Shown here: one piece after another, positions 10,436 through 19,241 of the stretch
Numbering within the stretch: position 1 is the stretch's first letter
Layout of the letters: every line of letters begins with the position of its first letter
DNA from: Colwellia psychrerythraea
GTDB lineage: Bacteria; Pseudomonadota; Gammaproteobacteria; Enterobacterales; Alteromonadaceae
NCBI GenBank assembly: GCA_002163005.1
Contig: MAAF01000105.1
Location: 1-52,212, forward strand
Direction of reading: 5' to 3'
DNA: 52,212 nt
Position numbers and translations under genes: made by a program
The notes under the pieces: generated by a model
Told to the model about the DNA's origin: nothing
The model's database searches: none
Seen by the model: only the letters and a program-made list of their open reading frames with translations

Positions 10436-10963
10436 TTGACAATAATATTAGGGATTGATCCCGGTTCACGCTTTACTGGTTACGGCGTTATCAAGCAAGA
10501 AAAGCAACACTTTACCTACCTTGGTAGTGGCTGTATTAAAGCGATGAGTCAGGGGGAAGATTTAGCTTCACGTTTGCAAACTATTTTTGCTGGCGTATCT
10601 GAGTTAATTATTCAATTCAAGCCGGATATGTTTGCCATTGAACAAGTTTTTATGGGAGTGAATCCTGGGGGGGCTTTGAAACTTGGCCAAGCACGAGGTG
10701 CAGCTATTGTTGCGGCGACCAATTCAGGGTTAACCATAGCAGAGTATTCAGCAAGACAAATTAAGCAAGCTGTTGTAGGTACAGGCGCAGCAGATAAAAG
10801 CCAAGTACAACATATGGTAAAAAGTATTTTAAAGTTACCAGGTACTCCTCAGGCGGATGCTGCCGATGCCTTAGCTGTCGCGCTATGTCATGGTCATAGC
10901 CATACCAGTGTTGCCATATTAGCTGGTCAAGCTACTAAAATCGTTAGAGGACGCTTACGTTAA
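10436..10963 (+). CDS. ruvC: Crossover junction endodeoxyribonuclease RuvC
   Basis: Resolves Holliday junctions by symmetric nicking together with RuvAB. RNase H-like fold with acidic catalytic residues in LGIDPGSR (Asp7), in FAIEQVFMG and in the C-terminal [12 protein letters not shown] block. The length of 175 aa is close to E. coli (173). The start is TTG at 10436, supported by AAGAGG (10423-10428) and by alignment of the [10 protein letters not shown] start. ruvC is split from ruvAB by a 184-bp spacer holding a dispersed repeat and a LexA-type box, so the SOS box is placed to control ruvAB rather than ruvC. Confidence 0.96.
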   Translation: MTIILGIDPGSRFTGYGVIKQEKQHFTYLGSGCIKAMSQGEDLASRLQTIFAGVSELIIQFKPDMFAIEQVFMGVNPGGALKLGQARGAAIVAATNSGLTIAEYSARQIKQAVVGTGAADKSQVQHMVKSILKLPGTPQADAADALAVALCHGHSHTSVAILAGQATKIVRGRLR

Positions 10964-10987
10964 GGACTGAGGACATAGAAGCAATAT

Positions 10988-11020
10988 CACCACCGAGAAC
11001 ACAGAGGCGCTGAGGAAGTG
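10988..11020 (+). repeat. CACCGAG dispersed repeat, copy 3 (short)
   Basis: CACCACCGAGAACACAGAGG followed by CGCTGAGGAAGTG. A shortened version of the family unit lacking the GCGCTACAC segment, in the ruvC-ruvA spacer. Confidence 0.65.
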
Positions 11021-11087
11021 ATTTTTCTGTGTTATTTGGCTTATGCTTACTTTTCACTTATTAACTAAGCGGCAAAATCAATCACTT

Positions 11088-11107
11088 TACTGTATAAATA
11101 TATAGTG
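11088..11107 (+). promoter_or_regulatory. LexA (SOS) box upstream of ruvAB
   Basis: TACTGTATAAATATATAGTG matches the E. coli-type SOS box (CTGT, eight AT-rich bases, ACAG, flanked by TA) at 17 of 20 positions; the right half-site is ATAG instead of ACAG. It lies about 40 bp before ruvA. ruvAB is LexA-controlled in E. coli, so the context agrees. Binding itself is inferred. Confidence 0.72.
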
Positions 11108-11147
11108 GTAGTATCTGGTTCATTAATAATAGCCTTTGGTACTTGTT

Positions 11148-11783
11148 GTGATTGGTCGTTTACGTGGCACGCTTGTTGAAAAAAACTCTCCTGAAATATT
11201 AATTGAATGTGCTGGCGTGGGCTATGAAGTCACCATGCCAATGACGAGTATTTATGCCTTACCTGAGCTTGAACAACAGGCAACTATTTATACTCACTTT
11301 GTTGTACGTGAAGATGCTCAATTGCTTTATGGCTTCGCCAATAAAGTTGAACGTAAGTTATTCCGGTTATTAATAAAAGTTAATGGTGTAGGTCCTAAAT
11401 TAGCGTTAGCTATTTTATCAAACATGTCTGCTGATCAATTTGTTAGTTGTGTTCGTCATGATGATATTAGCGCTATTGTAAAAATCCCTGGTGTTGGTAA
11501 AAAAACAGCAGAGCGCTTACTTATTGAAATGCGTGACCGTTTGAAAGACTGGCAAGCACAACAAATACACTTAGTCAGTGATGATGGCGTGATACCAGAA
11601 CAACTCTCTGCTGAACTGAGTCAAGAAACTACTTTTGTTAATGATAATAAAGGCGATGCTATTAATGCCTTACTTTCACTTGGCTATAAACAAGTACAGG
11701 CAGATAAAGCGGTTAAATCCGTATATAATCGCGGTATGTCTAGCGAAAACATTATTCGCGATGCATTAAAATCAATGATATAG
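11148..11783 (+). CDS. ruvA: Holliday junction DNA helicase subunit RuvA
   Basis: DNA-binding tetramer that holds the Holliday junction and loads RuvB. An N-terminal OB fold ([11 protein letters not shown]...GVGYEV) is followed by two helix-hairpin-helix motifs ([12 protein letters not shown] and [12 protein letters not shown]) and a C-terminal RuvB-binding domain ending in ALKSMI. The GTG at 11148 gives the family start MIGRLRG and 211 aa; a TTG four codons upstream is possible, and neither has a clear Shine-Dalgarno. It forms a unit with ruvB behind a LexA-type box. Confidence 0.95.
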   Translation: MIGRLRGTLVEKNSPEILIECAGVGYEVTMPMTSIYALPELEQQATIYTHFVVREDAQLLYGFANKVERKLFRLLIKVNGVGPKLALAILSNMSADQFVSCVRHDDISAIVKIPGVGKKTAERLLIEMRDRLKDWQAQQIHLVSDDGVIPEQLSAELSQETTFVNDNKGDAINALLSLGYKQVQADKAVKSVYNRGMSSENIIRDALKSMI

Positions 11784-11819
11784 CAAACGGATTAATCACA
11801 TTTTGAACTTAGGTAACCT

Positions 11820-12824
11820 ATGATAGAAGCAGATCGCTTAATTGAACCAATTGCTTCAGTAGAAGATGAAAGGGTAGATCGTGCCATTCGTCCTAAAATG
11901 CTACAAGATTATACGGGGCAACAGCATGTTAAAGCGCAAATGGAAATATTTATTCCAGCCGCAAAAAATCGTGGCGAACCTTTAGATCACTTACTCATTT
12001 TTGGCCCTCCAGGTCTGGGTAAAACCACTTTAGCTAATATTGTTGCCAATGAAATGGGGGTAAATATTCGCACTACTTCAGGACCTGTATTAGAAAAAGC
12101 CGGCGATTTAGCGGCGCTGCTAACTAATTTAGAAGAAAACGATATTCTTTTTATTGATGAGATCCATCGTTTAAGTGCTGTGGTTGAAGAAATACTTTAT
12201 CCTGCGATGGAAGATTATCAATTAGATATTATGATTGGTGAAGGACCTGCAGCGCGTTCTATCAAGTTAGACTTACCCCCATTTACACTTATTGGCGCTA
12301 CCACTCGAGCAGGTGCATTAACGTCACCGCTACGTGATCGATTTGGCATTGTTCAACGATTAGAATTTTATAATGTTGCCGATTTATCAACTATTGTCAG
12401 TCGTTCGGCACATTTTTTGAACTTAAACATAGATGAACAAGGTGCCTTTGAAGTGGCACGTCGTTCTCGCGGCACGCCACGTATTGCTAATCGTTTATTA
12501 CGCCGAGTGCGTGATTATGCCGATATAAAATCGCACGGAGTGGTTAATCAACAAACTGCCGCTGCTGCATTAGATATGTTAGAAGTTGACAGTGAAGGCT
12601 TTGATATTATGGACAGAAAGCTATTACATGCTATTATTGATAAATTTATGGGCGGACCTGTAGGCTTGGATAATGTTGCTGCAGCTATTGGTGAAGAGCG
12701 AGAAACGATAGAAGATGTACTAGAGCCTTTTTTAATTCAACAAGGCTTTTTGCAACGTACCCCGCGTGGCAGAATAGCAACAGACAGAGCTTACCAACAC
12801 TTTTCTCTTACTCGCCCAGAATAG
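11820..12824 (+). CDS. ruvB: Holliday junction branch migration ATPase RuvB
   Basis: AAA+ motor driving branch migration on RuvA-bound junctions. Walker [10 protein letters not shown] near residues 62-70, Walker [10 protein letters not shown], sensor 1 IGATTRAG and the arginine-finger segment [14 protein letters not shown] are all present, followed by a winged-helix C-terminal domain. The length of 334 aa is normal. An AGG six bases before the ATG supports the start. A 36-bp gap separates it from ruvA. Confidence 0.97.
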   Translation: MIEADRLIEPIASVEDERVDRAIRPKMLQDYTGQQHVKAQMEIFIPAAKNRGEPLDHLLIFGPPGLGKTTLANIVANEMGVNIRTTSGPVLEKAGDLAALLTNLEENDILFIDEIHRLSAVVEEILYPAMEDYQLDIMIGEGPAARSIKLDLPPFTLIGATTRAGALTSPLRDRFGIVQRLEFYNVADLSTIVSRSAHFLNLNIDEQGAFEVARRSRGTPRIANRLLRRVRDYADIKSHGVVNQQTAAAALDMLEVDSEGFDIMDRKLLHAIIDKFMGGPVGLDNVAAAIGEERETIEDVLEPFLIQQGFLQRTPRGRIATDRAYQHFSLTRPE

Positions 12825-12867
12825 CCAGTAGTCGTTCCCTATGAGTGACTATATTGAAAACTCAGTT

Positions 12868-12894
12868 TGACAGCCTTTTCTATTCTGGCTGTCA
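12868..12894 (+). terminator. Hairpin downstream of ruvB
   Basis: Perfect 8-bp inverted repeat TGACAGCC (12868-12875) and GGCTGTCA (12887-12894) with an 11-nt loop, 44 bp after the ruvB stop. The T-run (CTCTTTT) begins some bases later, so terminator function is moderately supported. Confidence 0.5.
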
Positions 12895-12978
12895 TCAACC
12901 TCTTTTAAATACCTAAATACCTACCTTCCTTGCTATCAGATAGTTGACTCTCTTGGACTTCTCTATTACTTGTCACTC

Positions 12979-13026
12979 TTCCCATAAATGGGAAACCTAG
13001 CAGCGCTACCTTTCCCATTTATGGAA
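12979..13026 (+). promoter_or_regulatory. Paired dyads: candidate activator sites
   Basis: Two related palindromes: TTCCCAT-AA-ATGGGAA (12979-12994, perfect) and TTCCCAT-TT-ATGGAA (13012-13026, one base short). Their centres are about 33 bp apart, close to three helical turns, and they lie about 80-125 bp upstream of the sigma-54 -24 element. This is the usual arrangement of upstream activator sites for an NtrC-type protein, here most likely the regulator encoded at 17806. The assignment is inference. Confidence 0.6.
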
Positions 13027-13103
13027 TTTAACAAGCACTACCTACGCTTCGTTTATTTTATTTATCTATTCTAAATTCATATATTTCAAATGCTTAGTTA
13101 TAT

Positions 13104-13119
13104 TGGTATAGAGACTGCA
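13104..13119 (+). promoter_or_regulatory. Sigma-54 (-24/-12) promoter of the efflux operon
   Basis: TGGTATAGAGACTGCA has GG at 13105-13106 and GC at 13117-13118, the invariant 12-bp offset of RpoN promoters (consensus TGGCAC, N5, TTGCA). The predicted transcription start is near 13130, which leaves a short leader with GGAG before the TTG at 13155. An NtrC-type activator is encoded in the same cluster. Confidence 0.7.
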
Positions 13120-13154
13120 ATACTCTTGTCAATTAAATGATTGGAGTAGTAATT

Positions 13155-14411
13155 TTGGATATATCGGTTACAAATAAAAAGCAGAACCGGCTAAAGTCAT
13201 TATGGCCATTTGCCTTACTTATTGTTGTTATTGCACTGGCTTTAAACTACAGCTTTTCATTAGCGCAAGCAGATTTTTTCGTTGATGATGAAACCATGGT
13301 TTATGCAAAGGTAAAACAAGGCAATTTCTATGTCTCCGTAAGAGGTACTGGCACCTTAGTCGCCGATAATATTCAGTGGTTGGCAGCAAGTGTTGATGGC
13401 CATGTTGAACGTGTTGTAGTGAAACCAGGAAAAGTGGTTAAAAAAGGTGAACTCATCATAGCGTTGAGTAATCCACAATTACAGCAGTTATTAGAGGAAA
13501 CTGAGTGGGAATTGGAAGCCAATATAGCTGAAAGTAAAGCCAGTGAAGTTGAGCAAAAGTCAGCAATTTTATTTCAAAAAGCGCAAATGCTTGATGCCAA
13601 GATGAACTTTGAAAGTAGTAAGTTAAAACTAGATGCGCAAAAAGAGTTGTTTGACAAAAAGTCAGGTGCAGTCTCTAGAATTGACTATGAAAAGACTACC
13701 CTTGAAACGGCACAATTGAATCAACGATGGCAAATCCAAGACAAAATTTGGCAAACCATGATAGAGAACCTTGTAGCACAAAATAATGCCCGACAATCAC
13801 GATTAAATAAAATGAGAAAGACACTTGAGCGAGCCGAGCAACAAGTTAAAAATTTAATGGTTTATGCCACTTTAGATAGTGTTGTTCAAGAAGTCGCCGT
13901 CGAACCTGGCCAGCGCATCACTATGGGCAGTAGTTTAGCGAAACTAGCACAACAAGGCTCATTAATAGCCGAGTTGCAAGTAGCCGAATTATTGATTAGT
14001 GAAGTTCGAATAGGTCAACAGGTTATTGTCGATACTCGTAACAGTAAAGTCTCTGGCGTAGTTTCAAGAATAGAGCCTACGGTAGTTAATGGCAGTGTTC
14101 AAGTTGATGTTGACTTTACTCAAGCTTTACCAAGTGATGCACGACCGGATCTTAGTGTTGAAGGGGAGATAAAAATTACTGATATAGCCAATGCTTTATA
14201 TGTCAGTCGACCAATATTTGCGCAAAGTAATTCAACCTCAACATTGTATAAGCTAGATGATGATGGTGATTTCGCTCAACGAACCCAAGTTAAGCTAGGT
14301 AAAGGCGCTATTAATGAAATCCAAATTATTGAAGGTTTAGCATTGGGTGACAAAGTAGTGATATCAGACACGAGCAGCTGGCAGAATTTTGAAAAAATCA
14401 GAATTAACTAA
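13155..14411 (+). CDS. HlyD/MacA-type periplasmic adaptor of efflux pump
   Basis: Membrane-fusion protein linking an inner-membrane ABC transporter to an outer-membrane channel. One N-terminal membrane helix (about residues 15-35), a split biotinyl-lipoyl-like domain (VVKPGKVVKKGELI and the later VVQEVAVEPGQRI), a long alpha-helical hairpin rich in Gln and Glu (about 100-235), then beta-barrel and membrane-proximal domains. Length 418 aa from the TTG at 13155. This start is preferred over an in-frame ATG at 13137 because GGAG (13143-13146) precedes it and the predicted sigma-54 transcript begins only about 7 bp before 13137. Its own ATPase and permease genes follow. Confidence 0.85.
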   Translation: MDISVTNKKQNRLKSLWPFALLIVVIALALNYSFSLAQADFFVDDETMVYAKVKQGNFYVSVRGTGTLVADNIQWLAASVDGHVERVVVKPGKVVKKGELIIALSNPQLQQLLEETEWELEANIAESKASEVEQKSAILFQKAQMLDAKMNFESSKLKLDAQKELFDKKSGAVSRIDYEKTTLETAQLNQRWQIQDKIWQTMIENLVAQNNARQSRLNKMRKTLERAEQQVKNLMVYATLDSVVQEVAVEPGQRITMGSSLAKLAQQGSLIAELQVAELLISEVRIGQQVIVDTRNSKVSGVVSRIEPTVVNGSVQVDVDFTQALPSDARPDLSVEGEIKITDIANALYVSRPIFAQSNSTSTLYKLDDDGDFAQRTQVKLGKGAINEIQIIEGLALGDKVVISDTSSWQNFEKIRIN

Positions 14412-14412
14412 T

Positions 14413-14434
14413 CTATACCCAAGTTACTTGAAGA
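14413..14434. repeat. ATACCC...ACTTGAAG short repeat
   Basis: CTATACCCAAGTTACTTGAA between the adaptor and ATPase genes resembles the arm of the palindrome at 23978 (TATACCCGTTCCACTTGAAG). Similar short units are common between genes of Alteromonadales and Vibrionales (recalled, not searched). Confidence 0.4.
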
Positions 14435-14469
14435 CTATAAGATAGCACTAAGGAAGAAAGGGGAAAAAT

Positions 14470-15186
14470 ATGACTAAGACATTAATTAAATTAGCAAATA
14501 TAAAGAAAGTTTTTTACACCGACGAAGTGGAAACTCACGCATTAAATGATATTACCTTAACAATTAATAAAGGTGATTATATTTCTATCTCAGGCCCATC
14601 AGGCTGTGGAAAATCAACCTTGTTGTCGTTATTAGGATTGTTAGATACCAGCTCAGAAGGGCTATATCAGTTAGCCGAGCACGATGTGTCAAATATTTCT
14701 AAAAAAGAGCGAGCTCGTATTCGTAATATGGAAATAGGCTTTATATTTCAATCTTTCAATTTGATCAGTGATCTTGACGTCGAAGAGAATATTGAATTGC
14801 CGCTCACTTACCGTAAAGATCTAAGCAAAGACCAGCGCAAGGCAATGGTTAAGGAAGCACTAGAAAAAGTTAATATGTCACATAGGTCTAAGCATTATCC
14901 TTTGCAACTTTCTGGTGGCCAACAGCAGCGTATAGCGGTAGCACGTGCTATCGTTGGCAAACCCTCAATTATTCTTGCTGATGAGCCTACCGGAAATTTA
15001 GATTCAAAAAATGCCGAGGCTGTGATGGAATTGTTAGATTTGCTGCATAGGGAAGGCGCGACTATTTGTATGGTGACCCATGACCCTCGTTCTGCCAAAA
15101 GGGCTGTCAGAAATATTGATATTTTAGATGGTCAAATTGTGGCAGAACAAAATCAACATACCAGCAATGATACTGCTGCAGCTTAG
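14470..15186 (+). CDS. MacB/LolD-type ABC transporter ATP-binding protein
   Basis: Cytoplasmic ATPase of a type VII (MacB-like) ABC system. Walker A GPSGCGKST near residues 42-50, Q-loop GFIFQSFNLI, signature LSGGQQQR, Walker B IILADEPTGNLDS and the switch His in MVTHDPRSA are all intact. At 238 aa it is a stand-alone ATPase, with the permease encoded separately downstream. A strong purine-rich site (AAGGAAGAAAGGGG) precedes the ATG. It is the middle gene of the sigma-54 promoter operon. Confidence 0.92.
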   Translation: MTKTLIKLANIKKVFYTDEVETHALNDITLTINKGDYISISGPSGCGKSTLLSLLGLLDTSSEGLYQLAEHDVSNISKKERARIRNMEIGFIFQSFNLISDLDVEENIELPLTYRKDLSKDQRKAMVKEALEKVNMSHRSKHYPLQLSGGQQQRIAVARAIVGKPSIILADEPTGNLDSKNAEAVMELLDLLHREGATICMVTHDPRSAKRAVRNIDILDGQIVAEQNQHTSNDTAAA

Positions 15187-15197
15187 AGGGTAAGACT

Positions 15198-17627
15198 ATG
15201 ATATGGCAAGATTTTAAATATGCCCTTAGGTTGTTAGCTAAAAAACCTGGCTTTACCGTGCTGACGACTTTAGTGATGGCGACAGGTATTGGCTTAAGTG
15301 TTTATATGTTTTCATTTTTTAATACCATTTTATTTAAAGATTTAGCTTTTAAAGATGGTGAATCGTTAGTGGTGATTAGCGGATCACTAAATGGCGAACG
15401 AGATGAAAGTGAAATCAATTGGCTTGATTATCGTGAGATACAAAAAAATGTCCAAGGCTTAACAGAGTTTGGCGGTTATAAAAACACTAATGTGATTGTT
15501 TCAGGCCGAGATGGCGCTATCAGGTATGCCGCGATTCTCGCTCAAGCCAATATATTTAACTTAACGCGTACTAAACCACTATTGGGGCGTACTTTTAACG
15601 CGGCAGATGAACATATTGGTGCAGAGCAAGTAGTCGTTATTGGTTATCAACTTTGGCAAAGTCAATTTGGCGGCGATAAGAACGTTATTGAACAATCAAT
15701 GCGCATCAACGGTAAAAACCACCGTGTGATAGGTGTTATGCCACAAGGTTATTTATTTCCAAGGAATGCCGAAGTTTGGTTGCCATTGCGTATTGACCCT
15801 AGCCAGCTAATACGAGAACAGGCAACCGGAATTCATGGCTTAGCGCACCTTGAAAAAGGCGTGTCTATGGCAGATTTTAACAGACAGTTGAATGTCATCA
15901 TGCAACGTATTGAAAAACAATACCCTCAAACTAATTCAGGTATTAGCGCCTTTATTGCTTCTATACCTGGATCCGGTGGTGCTGGCGGAGAACCAGTAGT
16001 GTATACCATGCATATCGTTGCAATATTAATCTTGTTACTGGCTTCTATCAATGTGGGTAATTTATTACTTTCTCGCGCCTTAGAGCGAGGCAAGGAAACG
16101 GCTATTAGGCTTGCTTTAGGAGCGCCGCGTTCTCGTTTAATCACTCAGTTGTTATGGGAAAGTACCATTATCTGTACTATTGGCGGCCTTATTGGTTTCT
16201 TGGTTATGGCGTGGGGTTTAGAAATAACAGAGCCCATAGTTACAACATTTTTTGCTGAGCCGTTGGCTTTTTGGTGGGATTTTAGTATTGACAGTTATAC
16301 CATCAAATTATTCATTGGTATTTTAGTGTCTACTATCTTAGTTACTGGCTTACTCCCTGCTTGGCGCACCACTGGTGGCGATTTCAATGCGGTATTACGT
16401 GATGGTACTCGAGGCGCTTTAGGTAAAAAAGCAGGGCGCCTTAATCGTTTATTAGTTATCAGTGAAATTTTTATTTCCATGACAGTGTTAATTGCGGCAG
16501 CCGTTATGGTGCAATCGGCTAACGAGCAAACCAATAAAGATATAGGGGCAGAAACGGGTAATACGTTAGTGGCTAATGTGCTATTACCTGAAACAAATTA
16601 TGATTCTGTGGAAAAAAAGGTTCAGTTTGTTAAACAATTGCAAACACAAATGCAGAGCTATACCGGCATCAACGAAGTGATGATAATGTCTTCATTACCT
16701 GGTCACTATAGTGCAGAGCAAAAAGTCATGCTTGAAGGAAAAGAGTATACTAAGGGCAGCAATAATAGTTACCCAAGGGCTAATTATATTGCCACTATGC
16801 CAGGGGATTTGGCTAAGTTGGGCGTTGAACTACGTCAAGGGCGATACTTTAGTAGCAGTGATAATCGTGATAACAAACAGACTGCACTGGTAAGTGAGAG
16901 CTTTGCGGAACGACATTTTGCTAGTGAGTCCGCAATCGGTAAAAGGTTTCGTTTAGTGGCTAAAGAAACCGGTGATGTACAATGGATTACTATTGTTGGT
17001 GTTGTTGAACATACTATTCAAGGAAACCGAGATGGCTCTGCGGCGAGTGTTCCTTCAATATTTAGGCCTTATACACAAGCGCCAAGAAGTAGAATAACCA
17101 TTGCCATACAATTGACCGCTGACAATAGCCATGTCATTAAGCTGTTACGTAAAGCCTTACAAGGAATTGATAGTGGGCTTGCTTCCTATCGTATCGAGAC
17201 TTACCAAGCGAGTAATGACAGAATAACAGCACCCGTAGTTTTTATTAGTAGCTTAACTGCTTTATTTGCTATAGCTGGAGTGGTATTGGCTGCAAGTGGT
17301 ATTTATGGTGTTATGTCGAACACCATAAATCAGAGAACTCAAGAGATAGGTGTTAAACGAGCTTTAGGTGCTGACGAGCGCGTTATCATCACTGAGTTTT
17401 TATTGTCTGCCGTTAAGTTATTACTCTGGGGCGGAATACCCGGTATTTTAGCGGGTGGTTTTATGGGCTTTGCCATGGCGCAAATGTTTGGAACTGGCAT
17501 GTCAGCGCTGGTTACCATTATTGTGGTTATGGTAAGTATAGTGGTCATCTCTGTATTGATATCTACCTACTTACCGACAAAAAATGCTTTGAAGTTAGAG
17601 CCAAGTCAGGCACTGCATTATGAATAG
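15198..17627 (+). CDS. FtsX/MacB-type ABC permease (double core)
   Basis: Large inner-membrane permease of 809 aa with two MacB-like periplasmic core domains and two FtsX cores, in the order TM1 (about 20-42), periplasmic domain, FtsX core (about 270-400), TM (about 425), second periplasmic domain, and C-terminal FtsX core (about 685-800). ALERGKETAIRLALGA and the later RTQEIGVKRALGADE are the repeated cytoplasmic coupling motifs. This duplicated form is typical of stand-alone permeases paired with a separate ATPase, here ending 11 bp upstream. The likely role is export of a small molecule or peptide; the substrate is unknown. Confidence 0.9.
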   Translation: MIWQDFKYALRLLAKKPGFTVLTTLVMATGIGLSVYMFSFFNTILFKDLAFKDGESLVVISGSLNGERDESEINWLDYREIQKNVQGLTEFGGYKNTNVIVSGRDGAIRYAAILAQANIFNLTRTKPLLGRTFNAADEHIGAEQVVVIGYQLWQSQFGGDKNVIEQSMRINGKNHRVIGVMPQGYLFPRNAEVWLPLRIDPSQLIREQATGIHGLAHLEKGVSMADFNRQLNVIMQRIEKQYPQTNSGISAFIASIPGSGGAGGEPVVYTMHIVAILILLLASINVGNLLLSRALERGKETAIRLALGAPRSRLITQLLWESTIICTIGGLIGFLVMAWGLEITEPIVTTFFAEPLAFWWDFSIDSYTIKLFIGILVSTILVTGLLPAWRTTGGDFNAVLRDGTRGALGKKAGRLNRLLVISEIFISMTVLIAAAVMVQSANEQTNKDIGAETGNTLVANVLLPETNYDSVEKKVQFVKQLQTQMQSYTGINEVMIMSSLPGHYSAEQKVMLEGKEYTKGSNNSYPRANYIATMPGDLAKLGVELRQGRYFSSSDNRDNKQTALVSESFAERHFASESAIGKRFRLVAKETGDVQWITIVGVVEHTIQGNRDGSAASVPSIFRPYTQAPRSRITIAIQLTADNSHVIKLLRKALQGIDSGLASYRIETYQASNDRITAPVVFISSLTALFAIAGVVLAASGIYGVMSNTINQRTQEIGVKRALGADERVIITEFLLSAVKLLLWGGIPGILAGGFMGFAMAQMFGTGMSALVTIIVVMVSIVVISVLISTYLPTKNALKLEPSQALHYE

Positions 17628-17650
17628 CGATTAAGATACTTGCACTTTAT

Positions 17651-17681
17651 TTGCACACGCCAGTGGAACCAGCGTGTGCAA
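17651..17681 (+). terminator. Stem-loop after permease gene
   Basis: Perfect 10-bp arms TTGCACACGC (17651-17660) and GCGTGTGCAA (17672-17681) with an 11-nt loop, 24 bp after the permease stop. It lacks a T-tract. It may act as a terminator or mRNA-end stabiliser, or as an operator for the regulator gene that follows. Confidence 0.5.
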
Positions 17682-17805
17682 TGTAGTCAATGATAACCGC
17701 CTTTATTATGTTAACCTTCAGTTGATAATGCTGACTAATAATATTTAGGTAGTAAGTCAATTAAGTTATTTATAGCCAAGAGAAATATTAGGTAATAATG
17801 TAAAA

Positions 17806-19203
17806 ATGAAGAAAAAAATCTTAGTAGTTGATGATGATTTAGATATCCTGTCTGCCTTAAAAATTTTACTGGTACCAGAAGGATTTGAGGTAACCCTCTG
17901 CCAAACGCCAGCATCGGCGTTGGCTGCTATAAAACAGGATAATTTAGATTTAGTCTTAATGGACTTAAATTACTCTTTAGATACTACCTCAGGTGAAGAG
18001 GGACTAAGGCTGTTAGAGTCAATTCGAAAAATTGATGAAAACATACCTCTTGTGGTCATGACAGGGTGGGCTACGGTGGAAGTTGCCGTGAGTACTATGC
18101 AAAATGGTGCTAACGACTTTGTTCAAAAGCCTTGGGATATTGAACGTCTGATCAGTATTATCAATAATCAATTGAAATTAGCTAGCAGCGAAAAGAACTC
18201 GCAAAGGCTCACTCAACAAAATCAACTATTGCAGCAACGCCTTGATAGTGAATTTAAAGGTGACATCATAAGCCAGTCACCTGTTATGAAGAAAGCATTA
18301 GCTTTGATTGCGCAAGTAGCACAAAGTCACGCTTGTATTTTACTGACAGGGGAAAATGGTACCGGCAAAAGTATGTTTGCTCGTTATATACACCAACACT
18401 CAAATCGTAAAGACGCAAACCAAATTTCGGTCAATATGGGCGCAGTGAGTGAAACCTTATTTGAGAGTGAGATGTTTGGCCATGTAAAAGGGGCGTTTAC
18501 TGACGCTAAATCGACACGCATTGGTCGTTTTGAACTGGCCGATGGTGGCAGTTTGTTTTTAGATGAGATAGCCAACACTCCCTATTCACAACAAGGTAAA
18601 TTATTACGTGTTTTAGAAGATCAGCAATTTGAGAAAGTGGGGGCGAGTAAAACCCAGTCGGTCGATGTGCGTTTAATCTGTGCGACTAACGCTAATTTGA
18701 ATCAAATGGTAGCATCGGGAGAGTTTCGTAAAGATTTATTATATCCTATTAATACTATTGCCATTGAAATTCCTGCCTTAAGACACCGAAAAGAAGATAT
18801 TGTTTTACTCGCTGATGCCTTCTTAAGTCAATGGGCAAATAAGTACGGGCGAAATAAGTTAGTTTTAGATGAACAGGCGAAAAATGCCTTAGTTAGTTAT
18901 GATTGGCCAGGTAATATCAGAGAGTTAAACCATGTGCTCGAACGAGCACAGATATTGTGCCAAGGTGTTTTTATCAATGTAAATGACTTGGGTTTATCGG
19001 TTAATACTGCGCAAAGCGATATCGCCATGGTAGATGCGAAGCAGGGAGAGTTCGCAGAAAAGCATGCCTTAGATAGTTTAGCTGATTTAGAATTAACCAT
19101 AATTGATCAAAGATTAAAGCATTTTGATGGTAATGTACTTAAAGCAGCTAAGTCACTAGGCTTAAGCCGTAGTGCTCTTTATCGACGATTAGATAAAGTT
19201 TAA
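17806..19203 (+). CDS. NtrC-type sigma-54 response regulator
   Basis: Two-component activator with receiver (residues 4-120), AAA+ (about 145-380) and Fis-type HTH (about 420-463) domains. The phospho-acceptor is Asp53, with the acidic pocket Asp9-Asp11 and Lys in FVQKPW. Walker A is GENGTGKS and Walker B LFLDEI. The sigma-54 contact loop reads GAFTDA at residues 229-234 instead of GAFTGA. The recognition helix lies in AKSLGLSRSALYRRL. The partner kinase follows 38 bp downstream. Its probable target is the sigma-54 promoter at 13104 with dyads at 12979-13026. Confidence 0.93.
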   Translation: MKKKILVVDDDLDILSALKILLVPEGFEVTLCQTPASALAAIKQDNLDLVLMDLNYSLDTTSGEEGLRLLESIRKIDENIPLVVMTGWATVEVAVSTMQNGANDFVQKPWDIERLISIINNQLKLASSEKNSQRLTQQNQLLQQRLDSEFKGDIISQSPVMKKALALIAQVAQSHACILLTGENGTGKSMFARYIHQHSNRKDANQISVNMGAVSETLFESEMFGHVKGAFTDAKSTRIGRFELADGGSLFLDEIANTPYSQQGKLLRVLEDQQFEKVGASKTQSVDVRLICATNANLNQMVASGEFRKDLLYPINTIAIEIPALRHRKEDIVLLADAFLSQWANKYGRNKLVLDEQAKNALVSYDWPGNIRELNHVLERAQILCQGVFINVNDLGLSVNTAQSDIAMVDAKQGEFAEKHALDSLADLELTIIDQRLKHFDGNVLKAAKSLGLSRSALYRRLDKV

Positions 19204-19241
19204 CGAGTAGCAAGCCAAGTAGTGGAACAAAAAAAGGCACT

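Noticed and set aside
13137..13154. ATG at 13137 as start of the efflux adaptor
   Set aside because: No ribosome-binding site, and only about 7 bp from the predicted sigma-54 transcription start; TTG at 13155 has GGAG at a good distance.
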